Shown: positions 53,822 to 61,582 of the stretch, one piece after another
Layout: each line of letters begins with the position of its first letter
Numbering within the stretch: position 1 is the stretch's first letter
Origin: Sphingomonas sinipercae
GTDB lineage: Bacteria > Pseudomonadota > Alphaproteobacteria > Sphingomonadales > Sphingomonadaceae
Assembly: GCF_011302055.1 (NCBI RefSeq)
Contig: NZ_CP049871.1
Coordinates: 640,501 to 704,500, forward strand
Length of the DNA stretch: 64,000 nucleotides
Reading direction: 5' to 3'
Translations under genes and position numbers: made by a program
Notes under the pieces: generated by a model
Told to the model about the DNA's origin: nothing
Databases searched by the model: none
What the model saw: the letters and a program-made list of their open reading frames with translations, nothing else

Positions 53822-54352
53822 ATGCGGGCGCGCAAAGACAAAATGGGAAGTGGCGTGGCCAGTAGCGAGTTGACGAAGCAGGGTTTGCCGCCGGTCGCGC
53901 GGGCGGATGCGCGCCTGTTCATCCTTGGCAGCCTGCCCGGCGACGCGTCCCTCTCGGCCAGGCAATATTACGCCCATCCGCGAAATCAGTTCTGGCGGCT
54001 GGCGGGCTCGGTCATCGACGAACCCTTGTCGGAGCTTGCCTATGCCCAGCGTCTCGAGCGGCTGACCGAACATCGGATCGCGCTGTGGGATGTGATCCAG
54101 AGCGCGGTTCGCCCGGGCAGCCTGGACCTGGCGATCCGCAATGCCGGGCATAACCCGCTGGCCGACTATTTCGCGGGGTTTCCCGAGCTTCGCGCGGTGG
54201 CGTTCAACGGCGGCACGGCGGCCGCGCTCGGGCGCCGATTGCTTGCGGAAGCAAAGCTCGACCTCATCGACCTGCCGTCATCGAGCCCGGCCAACACAAG
54301 GGCATTCGACCAGAAGCGGGCGGCATGGCTGAGTCTGAGGCAATACCTTTGA
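53822..54352 (+). CDS. DNA-deoxyinosine glycosylase (UDG superfamily)
   Basis: 176 aa. The motif ILGSLPGDASLSARQYYAHPRNQFWRL near residues 34-60 and the late LPSSSPANTR are typical of the hypoxanthine-DNA glycosylase branch of the uracil-DNA glycosylase superfamily, which removes deaminated adenine. A start at 53843 (also ATG) is possible, since the first 15-20 residues are not conserved and neither has a strong ribosome binding site. Confidence 0.85.
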   Translation: MRARKDKMGSGVASSELTKQGLPPVARADARLFILGSLPGDASLSARQYYAHPRNQFWRLAGSVIDEPLSELAYAQRLERLTEHRIALWDVIQSAVRPGSLDLAIRNAGHNPLADYFAGFPELRAVAFNGGTAAALGRRLLAEAKLDLIDLPSSSPANTRAFDQKRAAWLSLRQYL

Positions 54353-54392
54353 CGGGGTTGCCCTGCCGGCAAATCCGGCCACATTGGCGGGC

Positions 54393-54680
54393 ATGAGCGA
54401 GGCCGAAGAGGAAGCGGACAGCCAGCTGTCCATGGTCGATGAAGCGTTGGTCGCGGGCAACATCGCCAACACCAACGGCCTGTTGGTGATCGTCGCCAAG
54501 CTGGTGGCGAAAGGCGTGTTCGACCAGGACGACCTCAAGGCCTTTTCAGACAGCTACTCGAAGCCGCTCGACCATGTCGGAATGCGGGAAAACGAATTGG
54601 TCGGCCAAATGCAGGACCAGATGGAATCCACCCTTGCCGAGCTAATGCGTTACTTGAGCGAGCGCGAACGCGACGACTGA
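54393..54680 (+). CDS. Small acidic hypothetical protein
   Basis: 95 aa. Strongly acidic N-terminus (SEAEEEADSQLSMVDEALV) and a helical body (NTNGLLVIVAKLVAKGVFDQDDL, MESTLAELMRYLSERERDD). No membrane segment or named family is recognised. A TTG at 54384 is an alternative start. The 3' end overlaps the end of the convergent MerR gene by about 31 bp. Confidence 0.68.
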   Translation: MSEAEEEADSQLSMVDEALVAGNIANTNGLLVIVAKLVAKGVFDQDDLKAFSDSYSKPLDHVGMRENELVGQMQDQMESTLAELMRYLSERERDD

Positions 54681-55078
54681 TCGAACGAGGCGAGGATCGG
54701 GCACGGACCCGAACTGCCCGATCCGCATTCGCGGGCGAGCCGCGCCAGTGAATCGCGAGCCAGCTTGAGCTCCCCAATCCTGGCATCGAGCGCGGCAATC
54801 CTCGACTGGGCGAGCGCCCGGGCGCGGGGGCGGTCGTCGCTGGCGTCGAGGTCGAGCAATTCCTTGATCTGCTCCAGGGTGAAGCCGGCGGCCTGGGCCT
54901 GCCTGATGAAGCGCAGGCGGCCCAGGTCGTCGGACCCGTAACGGCGGATCCCGCCATCGCGCGGCGGCGTCCCGAGCAAGCCTTTGCGTTGGTAAAAACG
55001 GATGGTCTCGACGCCGACCTCGCCTGCGCGCGCGAGCGATCCAATGGTTAGCGAGGTCGGCCCTTGATTCTGTACCAT
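54650..55078 (-). CDS. MerR family metal/redox-responsive regulator
   Basis: 142 aa from the ATG at 55078. The winged HTH has LTIGSLARAGEVGVETIRFYQRKGLL and RRYGSDDLGRLRFIRQAQ. A coiled coil follows and the C-terminal metal loop has Cys-x7-Cys (ECGSGSSGPCPI), the CueR-like spacing, while a Cys equal to MerR Cys82 is not seen. That fits a monovalent metal sensor such as Cu(I)/Ag(I) rather than mercury. The start codon lies in the middle of the predicted operator, so the transcript must be leaderless or nearly so. Confidence 0.9.
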   Translation of the reverse strand: MVQNQGPTSLTIGSLARAGEVGVETIRFYQRKGLLGTPPRDGGIRRYGSDDLGRLRFIRQAQAAGFTLEQIKELLDLDASDDRPRARALAQSRIAALDARIGELKLARDSLARLARECGSGSSGPCPILASFDQSSRSRSLK

Positions 55079-55095
55079 GGTACAGAAGCTACATA
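55064..55095 (+). promoter_or_regulatory. MerR-type promoter with mer-like GTAC-N4-GTAC operator
   Basis: TTGATT (-35, 55064-55069) and TACATA (-10, 55090-55095) are 20 bp apart, the over-long spacing that MerR-family activators correct. Between them lies the perfect 16-bp palindrome CTGTACCATGGTACAG (55070-55085), whose GTAC-N4-GTAC core is that of the Tn501 mer operator. It drives the Grx-MauE gene at 55125. On the opposite strand the regulator's start codon is at its centre. Confidence 0.82.
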
Positions 55096-55124
55096 GTGCG
55101 GGACTCGAATGCAAGGAGGTCGAA

Positions 55125-55907
55125 ATGACCGAAATGTCGAACCACCCGACGGCTGAAAAAACCGCGCTTCTCCATCGAATGGTGATGCCGCATCACACCT
55201 GTCCCTATGGCCTGAAAGCCAAATATTTGCTCGAGCGCGCCGGCTATCGAGTCGACGATCGCCACCTGACGACTCGAGCCGAGACGGATGCGTTCAAGGC
55301 CGAGCACGGGGTGCCGACGACGCCGCAGGTGTTCATCGGCGGCCAGCGCATCGGGGGTTACGACGACCTCCGGCGATTCCTGGGCAAGCCGGTCGCCGAC
55401 CCGAAGGCGACCAGCTATCGGCCGGTCGTCGCCATCTTCGGCATTTCCGCCTTGATGGCGCTGGCCGTCAGTTTCGCCGTGACCGGGGACGCGCTGACAC
55501 TGCGCGCGCTTGAATGGTTCATCGGCATGGGCATGGCCGTGCTCGCCATGCTGAAGCTGCAGAACATCGAAAGCTTCGCAACGATGTTCCTCAATTACGA
55601 CCTGCTGGCGAAGCGCTGGGTGCCTTACAGCTACATTTATCCGTTCGCCGAAGCGGTTGCGGGGATCCTCATGATTGCCGGCGCGCTTACCTGGCTATCC
55701 GCACCGATCGCACTTTTCATCGGAACGGTCGGCGCAGTGTCCGTGGTCAAGGCGGTCTATATCGACAAGCGCGAATTGAAGTGCGCTTGCGTCGGTGGCT
55801 CCAGCAACGTGCCCCTGGGCTTCGTCTCGCTGACCGAAAACCTGATGATGATCGCAATGGCGTTGTGGATGGGCGCCGCAGCGCTGGGCCTTGGAATTCG
55901 CGGGTGA
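55125..55907 (+). CDS. Glutaredoxin-MauE fusion membrane protein
   Basis: 260 aa from the ATG at 55125, preceded by a near-perfect AAGGAGGT. Residues about 15-85 form a glutaredoxin/thioredoxin-fold domain with HHTCPYGLKAKYLLERAGY, where C26 is the redox Cys of CPYG. The rest has four helices of the MauE/DoxX-like redox family (residues about 98-255), with a KCACVGG cysteine pair in the loop and NLMMIAMALWMG helix. The fusion probably moves thiol equivalents across or near the membrane. It is under the MerR-type promoter and is followed by a Met/His-rich protein. Confidence 0.88.
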   Translation: MTEMSNHPTAEKTALLHRMVMPHHTCPYGLKAKYLLERAGYRVDDRHLTTRAETDAFKAEHGVPTTPQVFIGGQRIGGYDDLRRFLGKPVADPKATSYRPVVAIFGISALMALAVSFAVTGDALTLRALEWFIGMGMAVLAMLKLQNIESFATMFLNYDLLAKRWVPYSYIYPFAEAVAGILMIAGALTWLSAPIALFIGTVGAVSVVKAVYIDKRELKCACVGGSSNVPLGFVSLTENLMMIAMALWMGAAALGLGIRG

Positions 55908-56006
55908 CGCCGCGGATTCCGGGCATTGCCGCCAACTGAGACCCCACTTACCTGTGCACCACGGGCAGCCGCCGTTAGGCGACGCCTTTCTTCCCGGAGA
56001 AGTTTT

Positions 56007-57398
56007 TTGAAACGCAAAGCCCTTTCGGCCGCGAGCGCCCTTGTCCTTGCCGGCCTTGCCGTCCCAGCCCTGGCGCAGGGGGCGCACCAGCACCACCAGC
56101 CGGAGCCCGCGCCGCCAGTGGAGGCGCCGCCGGCGGAAACCGTCGACCATTCGCAAATGGATCATTCGCAGATGGATCATTCCGCGCCGGCGCCTGACGC
56201 CATGGAGGCGGGGCATACCGACCATGCGATGACGGGCGCGCTGGGCGCTTACCCGATGCAGCGCGAAGCGTCCGGCACGGCCTGGCAGCCGGACGCTTCC
56301 GAACATCTGGGCCTGATGAAGGACAGCGGTGCGTGGACGCTGATGGCCCACGGTACGCTCAACGCCGTGTTCGATCGTCAGTCTGGCCCGCGCGGCGACG
56401 ACAAGCTGTTCGTCAGCGGGATGGTCATGGGCATGGCGCGGCGGCCGCTTGGCAATGGAACGCTGCAGCTCCGCGCCGGCATCAGCCCGGACCCGCTGAT
56501 GGGCAAGCGCGGCTATCCCCTTTTGCTTGCAAGCGGGGAGACCGCCGACGGTGTCGAACATCTCATCGACCGCCAGCACCCGCACGATTTCTTCATGGAG
56601 CTCTCGGCGTCCATTTCGCAGGACATCGGGGCCGGCAGCAGCCTGTTCGTCTACGGCGGCTTGCCGGGTGAGCCGGCATTCGGCCCGCCGGCCTTCATGC
56701 ATCGCGAAGCGGTGATGGATTCGCCGGAAGCGCCCATCAGCCACCATTGGCTGGACTCGACGCACATCAGCTTTGGCGTCCTGACCGCGGGTGTGGTTGC
56801 CAACCGCTTCAAGCTGGAGGTGAGCCGCTTCAACGCGCGCGAGCCCGACCAGCACCGCTGGAACATCGAAACCGGCCCGCTGGATTCGACCGCGGTCCGG
56901 ATTTCCTGGAACCCGACGCGAGAGCTTGCCCTCCAGGGCAGCTGGGGCAAGTTCAAAAGCCCCGAACAGCTCGAACCCGGAGTCGACCAGGACCGCTGGT
57001 CGGCGAGCGCGCTTTACGCGACCGAGCTTGGATCGGGGTGGAAGCTGGCCGGCACACTGGCGTGGGGCCGCAAGTCGATCGTTCATCACGAGGAGCGGCA
57101 GAACGATGACGCGTTCGTCGCCGAAGCGGCGCTCAAGCGGGCGGACTGGACGATCTTCGGTCGCGCCGAGATGACCGAGAACCGGGAACTGGTCGAAGAT
57201 GCGGACGAGCACGGCCCGGCATTCAAGGTCGGCAAGGCGAGCGTCGGCGCGGTCCGCGATTTCGACGTCGCGCCCCACGTAAAATTCGGCGCGGGCGCGC
57301 TGTTCTCGCTGAATTTCGTTCCCCGCGCGCTGGCGCCGCTTTACGGTGGCGGCAATCCGACCGGGGCAATGGCCTTCGTTCGCCTGAAGATCGACTAA
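56007..57398 (+). CDS. Outer-membrane-like protein with Met/His-rich N-terminus (possible copper resistance)
   Basis: 463 aa from a TTG at 56007, with GGAG upstream. A signal peptide ends near VPALAQG. The following 60 residues are rich in His, Met, Pro and Asp (repeats of DHSQM), as in copper-binding PcoB/CopB proteins. The rest looks like a beta-barrel or porin-like protein with aromatic-rich strands and the ends AFVRLKID. The metal link is inferred from motif and context, not shown. Upstream readings are not conserved and were excluded. Confidence 0.78.
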   Translation: MKRKALSAASALVLAGLAVPALAQGAHQHHQPEPAPPVEAPPAETVDHSQMDHSQMDHSAPAPDAMEAGHTDHAMTGALGAYPMQREASGTAWQPDASEHLGLMKDSGAWTLMAHGTLNAVFDRQSGPRGDDKLFVSGMVMGMARRPLGNGTLQLRAGISPDPLMGKRGYPLLLASGETADGVEHLIDRQHPHDFFMELSASISQDIGAGSSLFVYGGLPGEPAFGPPAFMHREAVMDSPEAPISHHWLDSTHISFGVLTAGVVANRFKLEVSRFNAREPDQHRWNIETGPLDSTAVRISWNPTRELALQGSWGKFKSPEQLEPGVDQDRWSASALYATELGSGWKLAGTLAWGRKSIVHHEERQNDDAFVAEAALKRADWTIFGRAEMTENRELVEDADEHGPAFKVGKASVGAVRDFDVAPHVKFGAGALFSLNFVPRALAPLYGGGNPTGAMAFVRLKID

Positions 57399-57408
57399 GG
57401 GAGGGCAT

Positions 57409-57894
57409 ATGCGCTGGGGAATCCTTGCTGGTTTGCTGTTTGTCTGCGCAGGGACCGCTCCGGCGCAGGTCGCCCATCATCCGGCGCATTTCGCGGCGCT
57501 TTCGCCGCAGGCCAGCCAGGCTGCTGAAACCGTTGATGCCTTTCACGCCGCGCTGCGCCGCGGCGACACGGATGGGGCGGCAATGCTGCTGGCCGCGGGT
57601 GCCGTCATCTTCGAAGGCGGGGACGTGGAACGGTCGAAGGCGGAATATGCGGCGCACCATCTTGGCGCCGACGCGCAATTCGCCGCCGCGGTCCCGTCGA
57701 AGGTTTCGCGCCGTAGCGGCTCGGTAATCGGAAATATGGCGTGGGTTGCGACGGAAGGGCGGACGACTGGCAGCTTCAAGGGGCGGGACGTGGATAGCGT
57801 CACCACCGAAACCGCGATCCTCGAGCGGGTCGGCTCCAACTGGAAGATCGTTCACCTGCACTGGTCGTCGCGCAAGGCCGGCGCGGCTGATTGA
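57409..57894 (+). CDS. Secreted NTF2-like (SnoaL/DUF4440-type) protein
   Basis: 161 aa with a signal peptide of about 20 residues (MRWGILAGLLFVCAGTAPAQ), then an NTF2-like fold: AAETVDAFHAALRRGDTDGAAMLL early and WKIVHLHWSSR late, typical of DUF4440/SnoaL-like proteins. The His-rich HHPAHF and following residues may bind metal. It starts 10 bp after the outer-membrane-like gene and is therefore probably cotranscribed in the MerR-regulated locus. Enzymatic activity is not evident. Confidence 0.82.
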   Translation: MRWGILAGLLFVCAGTAPAQVAHHPAHFAALSPQASQAAETVDAFHAALRRGDTDGAAMLLAAGAVIFEGGDVERSKAEYAAHHLGADAQFAAAVPSKVSRRSGSVIGNMAWVATEGRTTGSFKGRDVDSVTTETAILERVGSNWKIVHLHWSSRKAGAAD

Positions 57895-57937
57895 CTAGGC
57901 GGCGCGCAGCCCACATATGCCCCTCGCCTTCGCGCAA

Positions 57938-58013
57938 GGCCCCTTCGTCTAGCGGTCTAGGACGTCGCCCTCTCACGGCGAAAACACGGGTTCGAGTCCC
58001 GTAGGGGTCACCA
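57938..58013 (+). tRNA. tRNA-Glu (anticodon CUC)
   Basis: 76 nt with encoded CCA. The acceptor GGCCCCT/AGGGGTC and T-arm CGGGTTCGAGTCCCG are the same as in the tRNA-Glu at 30723-30797. The anticodon loop is CTCTCAC between TCGCC and GGCGA, giving CTC. The D-loop is one base longer. It lies between the NTF2-like gene and the type I secretion genes. Confidence 0.96.
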
Positions 58014-58164
58014 GCCGCGCCCGCCTTACGCTCCGACGCGCACCGGCGCCGGCGCGGCGAGTGGCACGAGGTGGACCTTCAGTCGTTCTTGACGGGAACT
58101 TTGAAAGCCGCTCCGTCGCATCTAGAGTGGCTAGCCGTACCGTCTGGAGGTCAAACTGTTCGCG

Positions 58165-59901
58165 TTGAAGTCCGCGCCACCGGCGATCCAGGCCGCGCTG
58201 ACCGCGTGTCGGCGACACTTCGTCTACGCGTTTGCGTTCAGCGCGTTGCTCAACCTGCTGTTCATCGCACCGATGCTGTACATGCTCCAGGTGTACGACC
58301 GCGTACTTCCGACGGCTGGCGGCACGACCCTCCTGTTCCTGACATTTGCGATTCTGTTCGCCTTGAGCACGCTGTCGGCACTGGACAGCATCCGGTCGCG
58401 CCTGCTGACCAGGGCCAGCGTTCGGCTCGACAAGGTGCTTGCCGGAGCGATCATCGACGCGACCTTGCGCCGCCCGGACCTCAACTCGCAGCGCCTGTCG
58501 CGGCAGGCACTTCGGGAATTCGACATCCTTCGCCAGGTGCTGACCGGCCCGGCGATCATCGGCGCCTTCGACGCACCGTGGATCCCGATTTACATCTTGA
58601 TCGCTTTCATCATTCACCCGTGGCTCGGCGCCATGGCCCTGGTTGGTGCCGGGCTCAGCATATTCCTTGCGTGGCGCAACGAAGAAGCCACCCGCGGGCC
58701 GCTGCAGCGAGCGAACGAGGCGGCGGGCCGGGCCTATGCGTCATACGAATCGAGCCTTTCCGCGGCAGATACCGTGCGCGCTCTCGGCCTTCGTGAAGCG
58801 TTGGTCGCAAGCCACTTGGCCGAGCGCGGCAGCATGCTGTCGATGCAGACCGACGCCAGCCTCGGCTCGAGCCGGATTTCGGCGCTCGCCAAGTTCCTTC
58901 GACTGGCCCTTCAGTCGCTTGCACTCGGCCTTGGCGCGCTGCTCGCGATCGACGCGAAGATCACGCCCGGCGCGGTGTTCGCAGCAAGCTTCATCGTCGG
59001 TCGCTCGCTGGCCCCGATCGACCAATTGGTCGGCAGCTGGCGGTTTATCGTTCAGGCCCGCGGCGCGTTGACGACCCTGCGCAATCTGTTTGCCGAAACG
59101 CCGCCCGACATCGCCTTGACCCGGTTGCCGCCGCCGGAGGGCAAGCTGCAGGTCGAAGCGCTGACCGTCACCGACCAGCACGGGCGAACGATCCTCGACG
59201 ACGTCAGCTTCAACGTGGCACCCGCGACCATGGTCGCGATCATCGGCCCAAGCGGGGCAGGCAAATCGACGCTAGTGCGCGCGGTGGCCGGGGCGTCCGT
59301 GCCATCGTCGGGCGTGATCCGGTTCGATGGCGCCGACCAGAAGAATTGGGACCCCGAACGGCTTGCCGAGCACGTCGGCTACCTGCCGCAAGACCCATCG
59401 CTGTTCGCTGGCTCCATCAAGGAAAACATCTCGCGCTTCCTCAATCGTCTCGGCGAGGACCCGACCCGGCTTGACGAACAGGCGGTCGCGGCCGCGCGGC
59501 TCGCCGGCGCGCACGACCTGATCCTGCAATTGCCTGGCGGTTACGACTACCAGCTCGGCATGTGGGGACGGGGTCTATCGGCCGGACAGGCGCAGCGGAT
59601 CGCGCTCGCCCGCGCACTGTTCCGCAACCCGCGCTACCTGATCCTCGACGAACCCAACTCCAACCTCGACCCGGAAGGCGATCAGCAGCTGATCCGCACG
59701 CTCGGCGAAATCAAGGCGCAGGGGACGACGATCCTGGTCGTCGCCCACCGATTGAGCATGCTGCCGTCGGTCGACAAAATCATGCTGATCCAGGGTGGCC
59801 GGCTCACCGCTTTCGGCGATCGTGACGAAATCCTTCGTCAGATGAAGCCGCAGCCACCGGCGCGCGGCTCGGTCGTTAGCAATCTGAAGACAGTGTCGTG
59901 A
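58165..59901 (+). CDS. Type I secretion system permease/ATPase (PrtD/HlyB type)
   Basis: 578 aa. Six membrane helices (residues about 20-310) precede the ABC ATPase domain: Walker A IGPSGAGKST, signature GLSAGQAQRIALARAL, Walker B YLILDEPNSNLDPEG and the H-loop VVAHRLSM. PrtD-type, without a C39-like N-terminal domain. The start is uncertain: TTG at 58165 has GGAGG 14 bases upstream, while a CTG at 58156 has ideal spacing of 5; an in-frame stop at 58132 limits any longer reading. The substrate is probably the RTX-type protease downstream on the opposite strand. Confidence 0.93.
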   Translation: MKSAPPAIQAALTACRRHFVYAFAFSALLNLLFIAPMLYMLQVYDRVLPTAGGTTLLFLTFAILFALSTLSALDSIRSRLLTRASVRLDKVLAGAIIDATLRRPDLNSQRLSRQALREFDILRQVLTGPAIIGAFDAPWIPIYILIAFIIHPWLGAMALVGAGLSIFLAWRNEEATRGPLQRANEAAGRAYASYESSLSAADTVRALGLREALVASHLAERGSMLSMQTDASLGSSRISALAKFLRLALQSLALGLGALLAIDAKITPGAVFAASFIVGRSLAPIDQLVGSWRFIVQARGALTTLRNLFAETPPDIALTRLPPPEGKLQVEALTVTDQHGRTILDDVSFNVAPATMVAIIGPSGAGKSTLVRAVAGASVPSSGVIRFDGADQKNWDPERLAEHVGYLPQDPSLFAGSIKENISRFLNRLGEDPTRLDEQAVAAARLAGAHDLILQLPGGYDYQLGMWGRGLSAGQAQRIALARALFRNPRYLILDEPNSNLDPEGDQQLIRTLGEIKAQGTTILVVAHRLSMLPSVDKIMLIQGGRLTAFGDRDEILRQMKPQPPARGSVVSNLKTVS

Positions 59902-61259
59902 ACATCGAAGCACTGAATATCTCGGCGACGCCGGTCCTTCCGCAGATTTCGGAAGATGTCGACGATCCCAGGAGCGAAATCCGGCTTGGACTTCTCATCG
60001 CCGGCGTATTTTTCATCCTGTTCCTTGGATGGGCCAGCTTCGCCCGCCTCGACGCCGCGGCGCAGGCCCCGGGCAAGCTCGTGGTTTCGGGCCAGCGGCA
60101 GACCGTGCAGCACCGCGAAGGCGGTGTCATTTCGGCGATCCTGGTGCGTGAGGGTGCACAGGTCCAGCGCGGCCAAGTGCTCATCCGCCTGACCGGTGCC
60201 GACGTCCGCGCGCAGGAGCGCGCACTGTCGGCGCAGGCGATCGGCCTGCTTGCGCAGCGGGCACGGCTATATGCCGAACAGAGCGGCGCCAGGACGATCA
60301 CGCCGCCGCCCGAATTCGCCGACCTGCGTCCGGAAGACCGCGCCGCCGCGGCCGATGCGCTGCGCATTCAACTGGGCCAGATGCGGACCCGCGCTGCGGT
60401 CTTGAGCGCCCAGCGCGGGGCCCTCGGCCAGCGAAGCGCGCAAGCAGGCAGCCAAGGTCAGGGCTTCAGCCGCCGCCTGACCGCCATCGACGAGCAGATC
60501 CGGCTGATCGATGAAGAACTCGAAGGCATGCGTGAAGCTGCCGCGAAGGGGTTCGTTTCGAAGAACCGGCTGCGCGCATTGGAACGGGCCAAGGCCGAGC
60601 TGGAAGGACAGCGTGGCCAGGATTCCGCAAGCATCGCGCAAAGCCGCCAGCAAGCGGGCGAAAGCCAGCTCCAGGCGCTTGAGGCACGAAGCAACTATTA
60701 CGAGCGGATCGCCGCGGAATTACGCGAAGTCGAAACCAGCCTGAACGATGTGCTGCCCAGGCTCGCGGCTGCCCGCGAGCAGTTGGCACGAACCGAGATC
60801 AGGTCTCCCGCCGCCGGCACCGTCGTCGGCCTTAGCGTGTTCACCCCGGGCGGCGTGATCGAACCCGGCGCCAAGTTGATGGACATCGTTCCCGGCCGGG
60901 CGCCGCTGACGATTGAGGCGCGCGTTTCTGCAAGCGATGGCGACGACGTGCGCGTCGGGCAACGTGCATTCGTGCGCTTTGAAACGCTCCACGAACGGGC
61001 ACTGCCGGCGCTCGAGGGCTCGGTGACGCGGGTTTCGGCCGATGCTTTCACGGACGAGAAGACCGGCGCCAGCTATTATACGGCGGAGGTCGCAGTGCCG
61101 GAGTCCGAGCTTCGGAAAATCGAGGAGCTTCGCGGCAAGGACGTGCTTCGCGCCGGCCTGCCCGTCGCGGTAACGATCCCGCTGCGCAAGCGCACGGCGC
61201 TGCAATATGCGCTCGAACCGATCACATCGTCGCTGCGCCGGTCTTTCCACGAAAATTGA
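59898..61259 (+). CDS. HlyD family type I secretion periplasmic adaptor
   Basis: 453 aa from a GTG at 59898 that overlaps the ABC stop (GTGA). One membrane helix at residues about 31-52 is followed by a biotinyl-lipoyl-like domain (VQHREGGVISAILVREGAQVQRGQVL), a long coiled-coil hairpin (residues about 100-290) and a C-terminal beta-barrel with AGTVVGLSVFTPGGVI. It links the ABC transporter to a TolC-like outer membrane channel, which is not in the window. Confidence 0.94.
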   Translation: MNIEALNISATPVLPQISEDVDDPRSEIRLGLLIAGVFFILFLGWASFARLDAAAQAPGKLVVSGQRQTVQHREGGVISAILVREGAQVQRGQVLIRLTGADVRAQERALSAQAIGLLAQRARLYAEQSGARTITPPPEFADLRPEDRAAAADALRIQLGQMRTRAAVLSAQRGALGQRSAQAGSQGQGFSRRLTAIDEQIRLIDEELEGMREAAAKGFVSKNRLRALERAKAELEGQRGQDSASIAQSRQQAGESQLQALEARSNYYERIAAELREVETSLNDVLPRLAAAREQLARTEIRSPAAGTVVGLSVFTPGGVIEPGAKLMDIVPGRAPLTIEARVSASDGDDVRVGQRAFVRFETLHERALPALEGSVTRVSADAFTDEKTGASYYTAEVAVPESELRKIEELRGKDVLRAGLPVAVTIPLRKRTALQYALEPITSSLRRSFHEN

Positions 61260-61268
61260 TCGGCGACC

Positions 61269-61290
61269 GGCGGGCGGACTGAAGCCCGCC
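61269..61290. terminator. Hairpin between convergent genes (possible bidirectional terminator)
   Basis: A perfect 7-bp stem GGCGGGC/GCCCGCC with an 8-base loop follows the HlyD stop by about 10 bp and precedes the convergent lipoprotein stop by about 15. No T run is visible on either strand, so this would be a weak or factor-assisted terminator. Confidence 0.5.
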
Positions 61291-61303
61291 CGCGCTCGTC
61301 TGC

Positions 61304-61582
61304 TTACTGTTGGTCGAGCGCTGCGCGCTTTTCCTTCGCCGCAGCCGCCAGCGGATGGCCGGGATGCCTGGCGATGAATAGGTCGTACGCGTACCGCGTG
61401 TTCGCTTTCACCGCAGCGTCATACTCGCCACGGACTGCAATCTCGGGATTGAGCGCGCGTTGCATGTCCATCGATGTCCTTTCGGCTGGCCGTGCTGCTG
61501 GCTGCGCAGTGCACCCGCCAGCCAACACGGCCGTCAACAAGGCGGGCGCCCGAGTCACCAAAGCTGCCCGGCGCCGGGTCAA
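61304..61582 (-). CDS. Small lipoprotein coupled to the M10 protease gene
   Basis: 92 aa from a TTG at 61582 that overlaps the stop of the protease gene (TTGA). The signal peptide ends in LAGGC. The mature part is short and helical (EYDAAVKANTRYAYDLFIARHPGHPLAAAAKEKRAAL), resembling a single TPR-like unit. It is in the place where serralysin inhibitor genes (Inh) often sit, but no Inh signature is seen. Function unknown; coupling suggests a role in protease maturation, anchoring or control. Confidence 0.68.
   Translation of the reverse strand: MTRRRAALVTRAPALLTAVLAGGCTAQPAARPAERTSMDMQRALNPEIAVRGEYDAAVKANTRYAYDLFIARHPGHPLAAAAKEKRAALDQQ

Noticed and set aside
54650..55078. Assignment of the regulator as mercury MerR
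   Set aside because: The operator core fits mer, but no mer genes (merT, merP, merA) are nearby and a Cys equal to Cys82 is not visible. The metal is left open.
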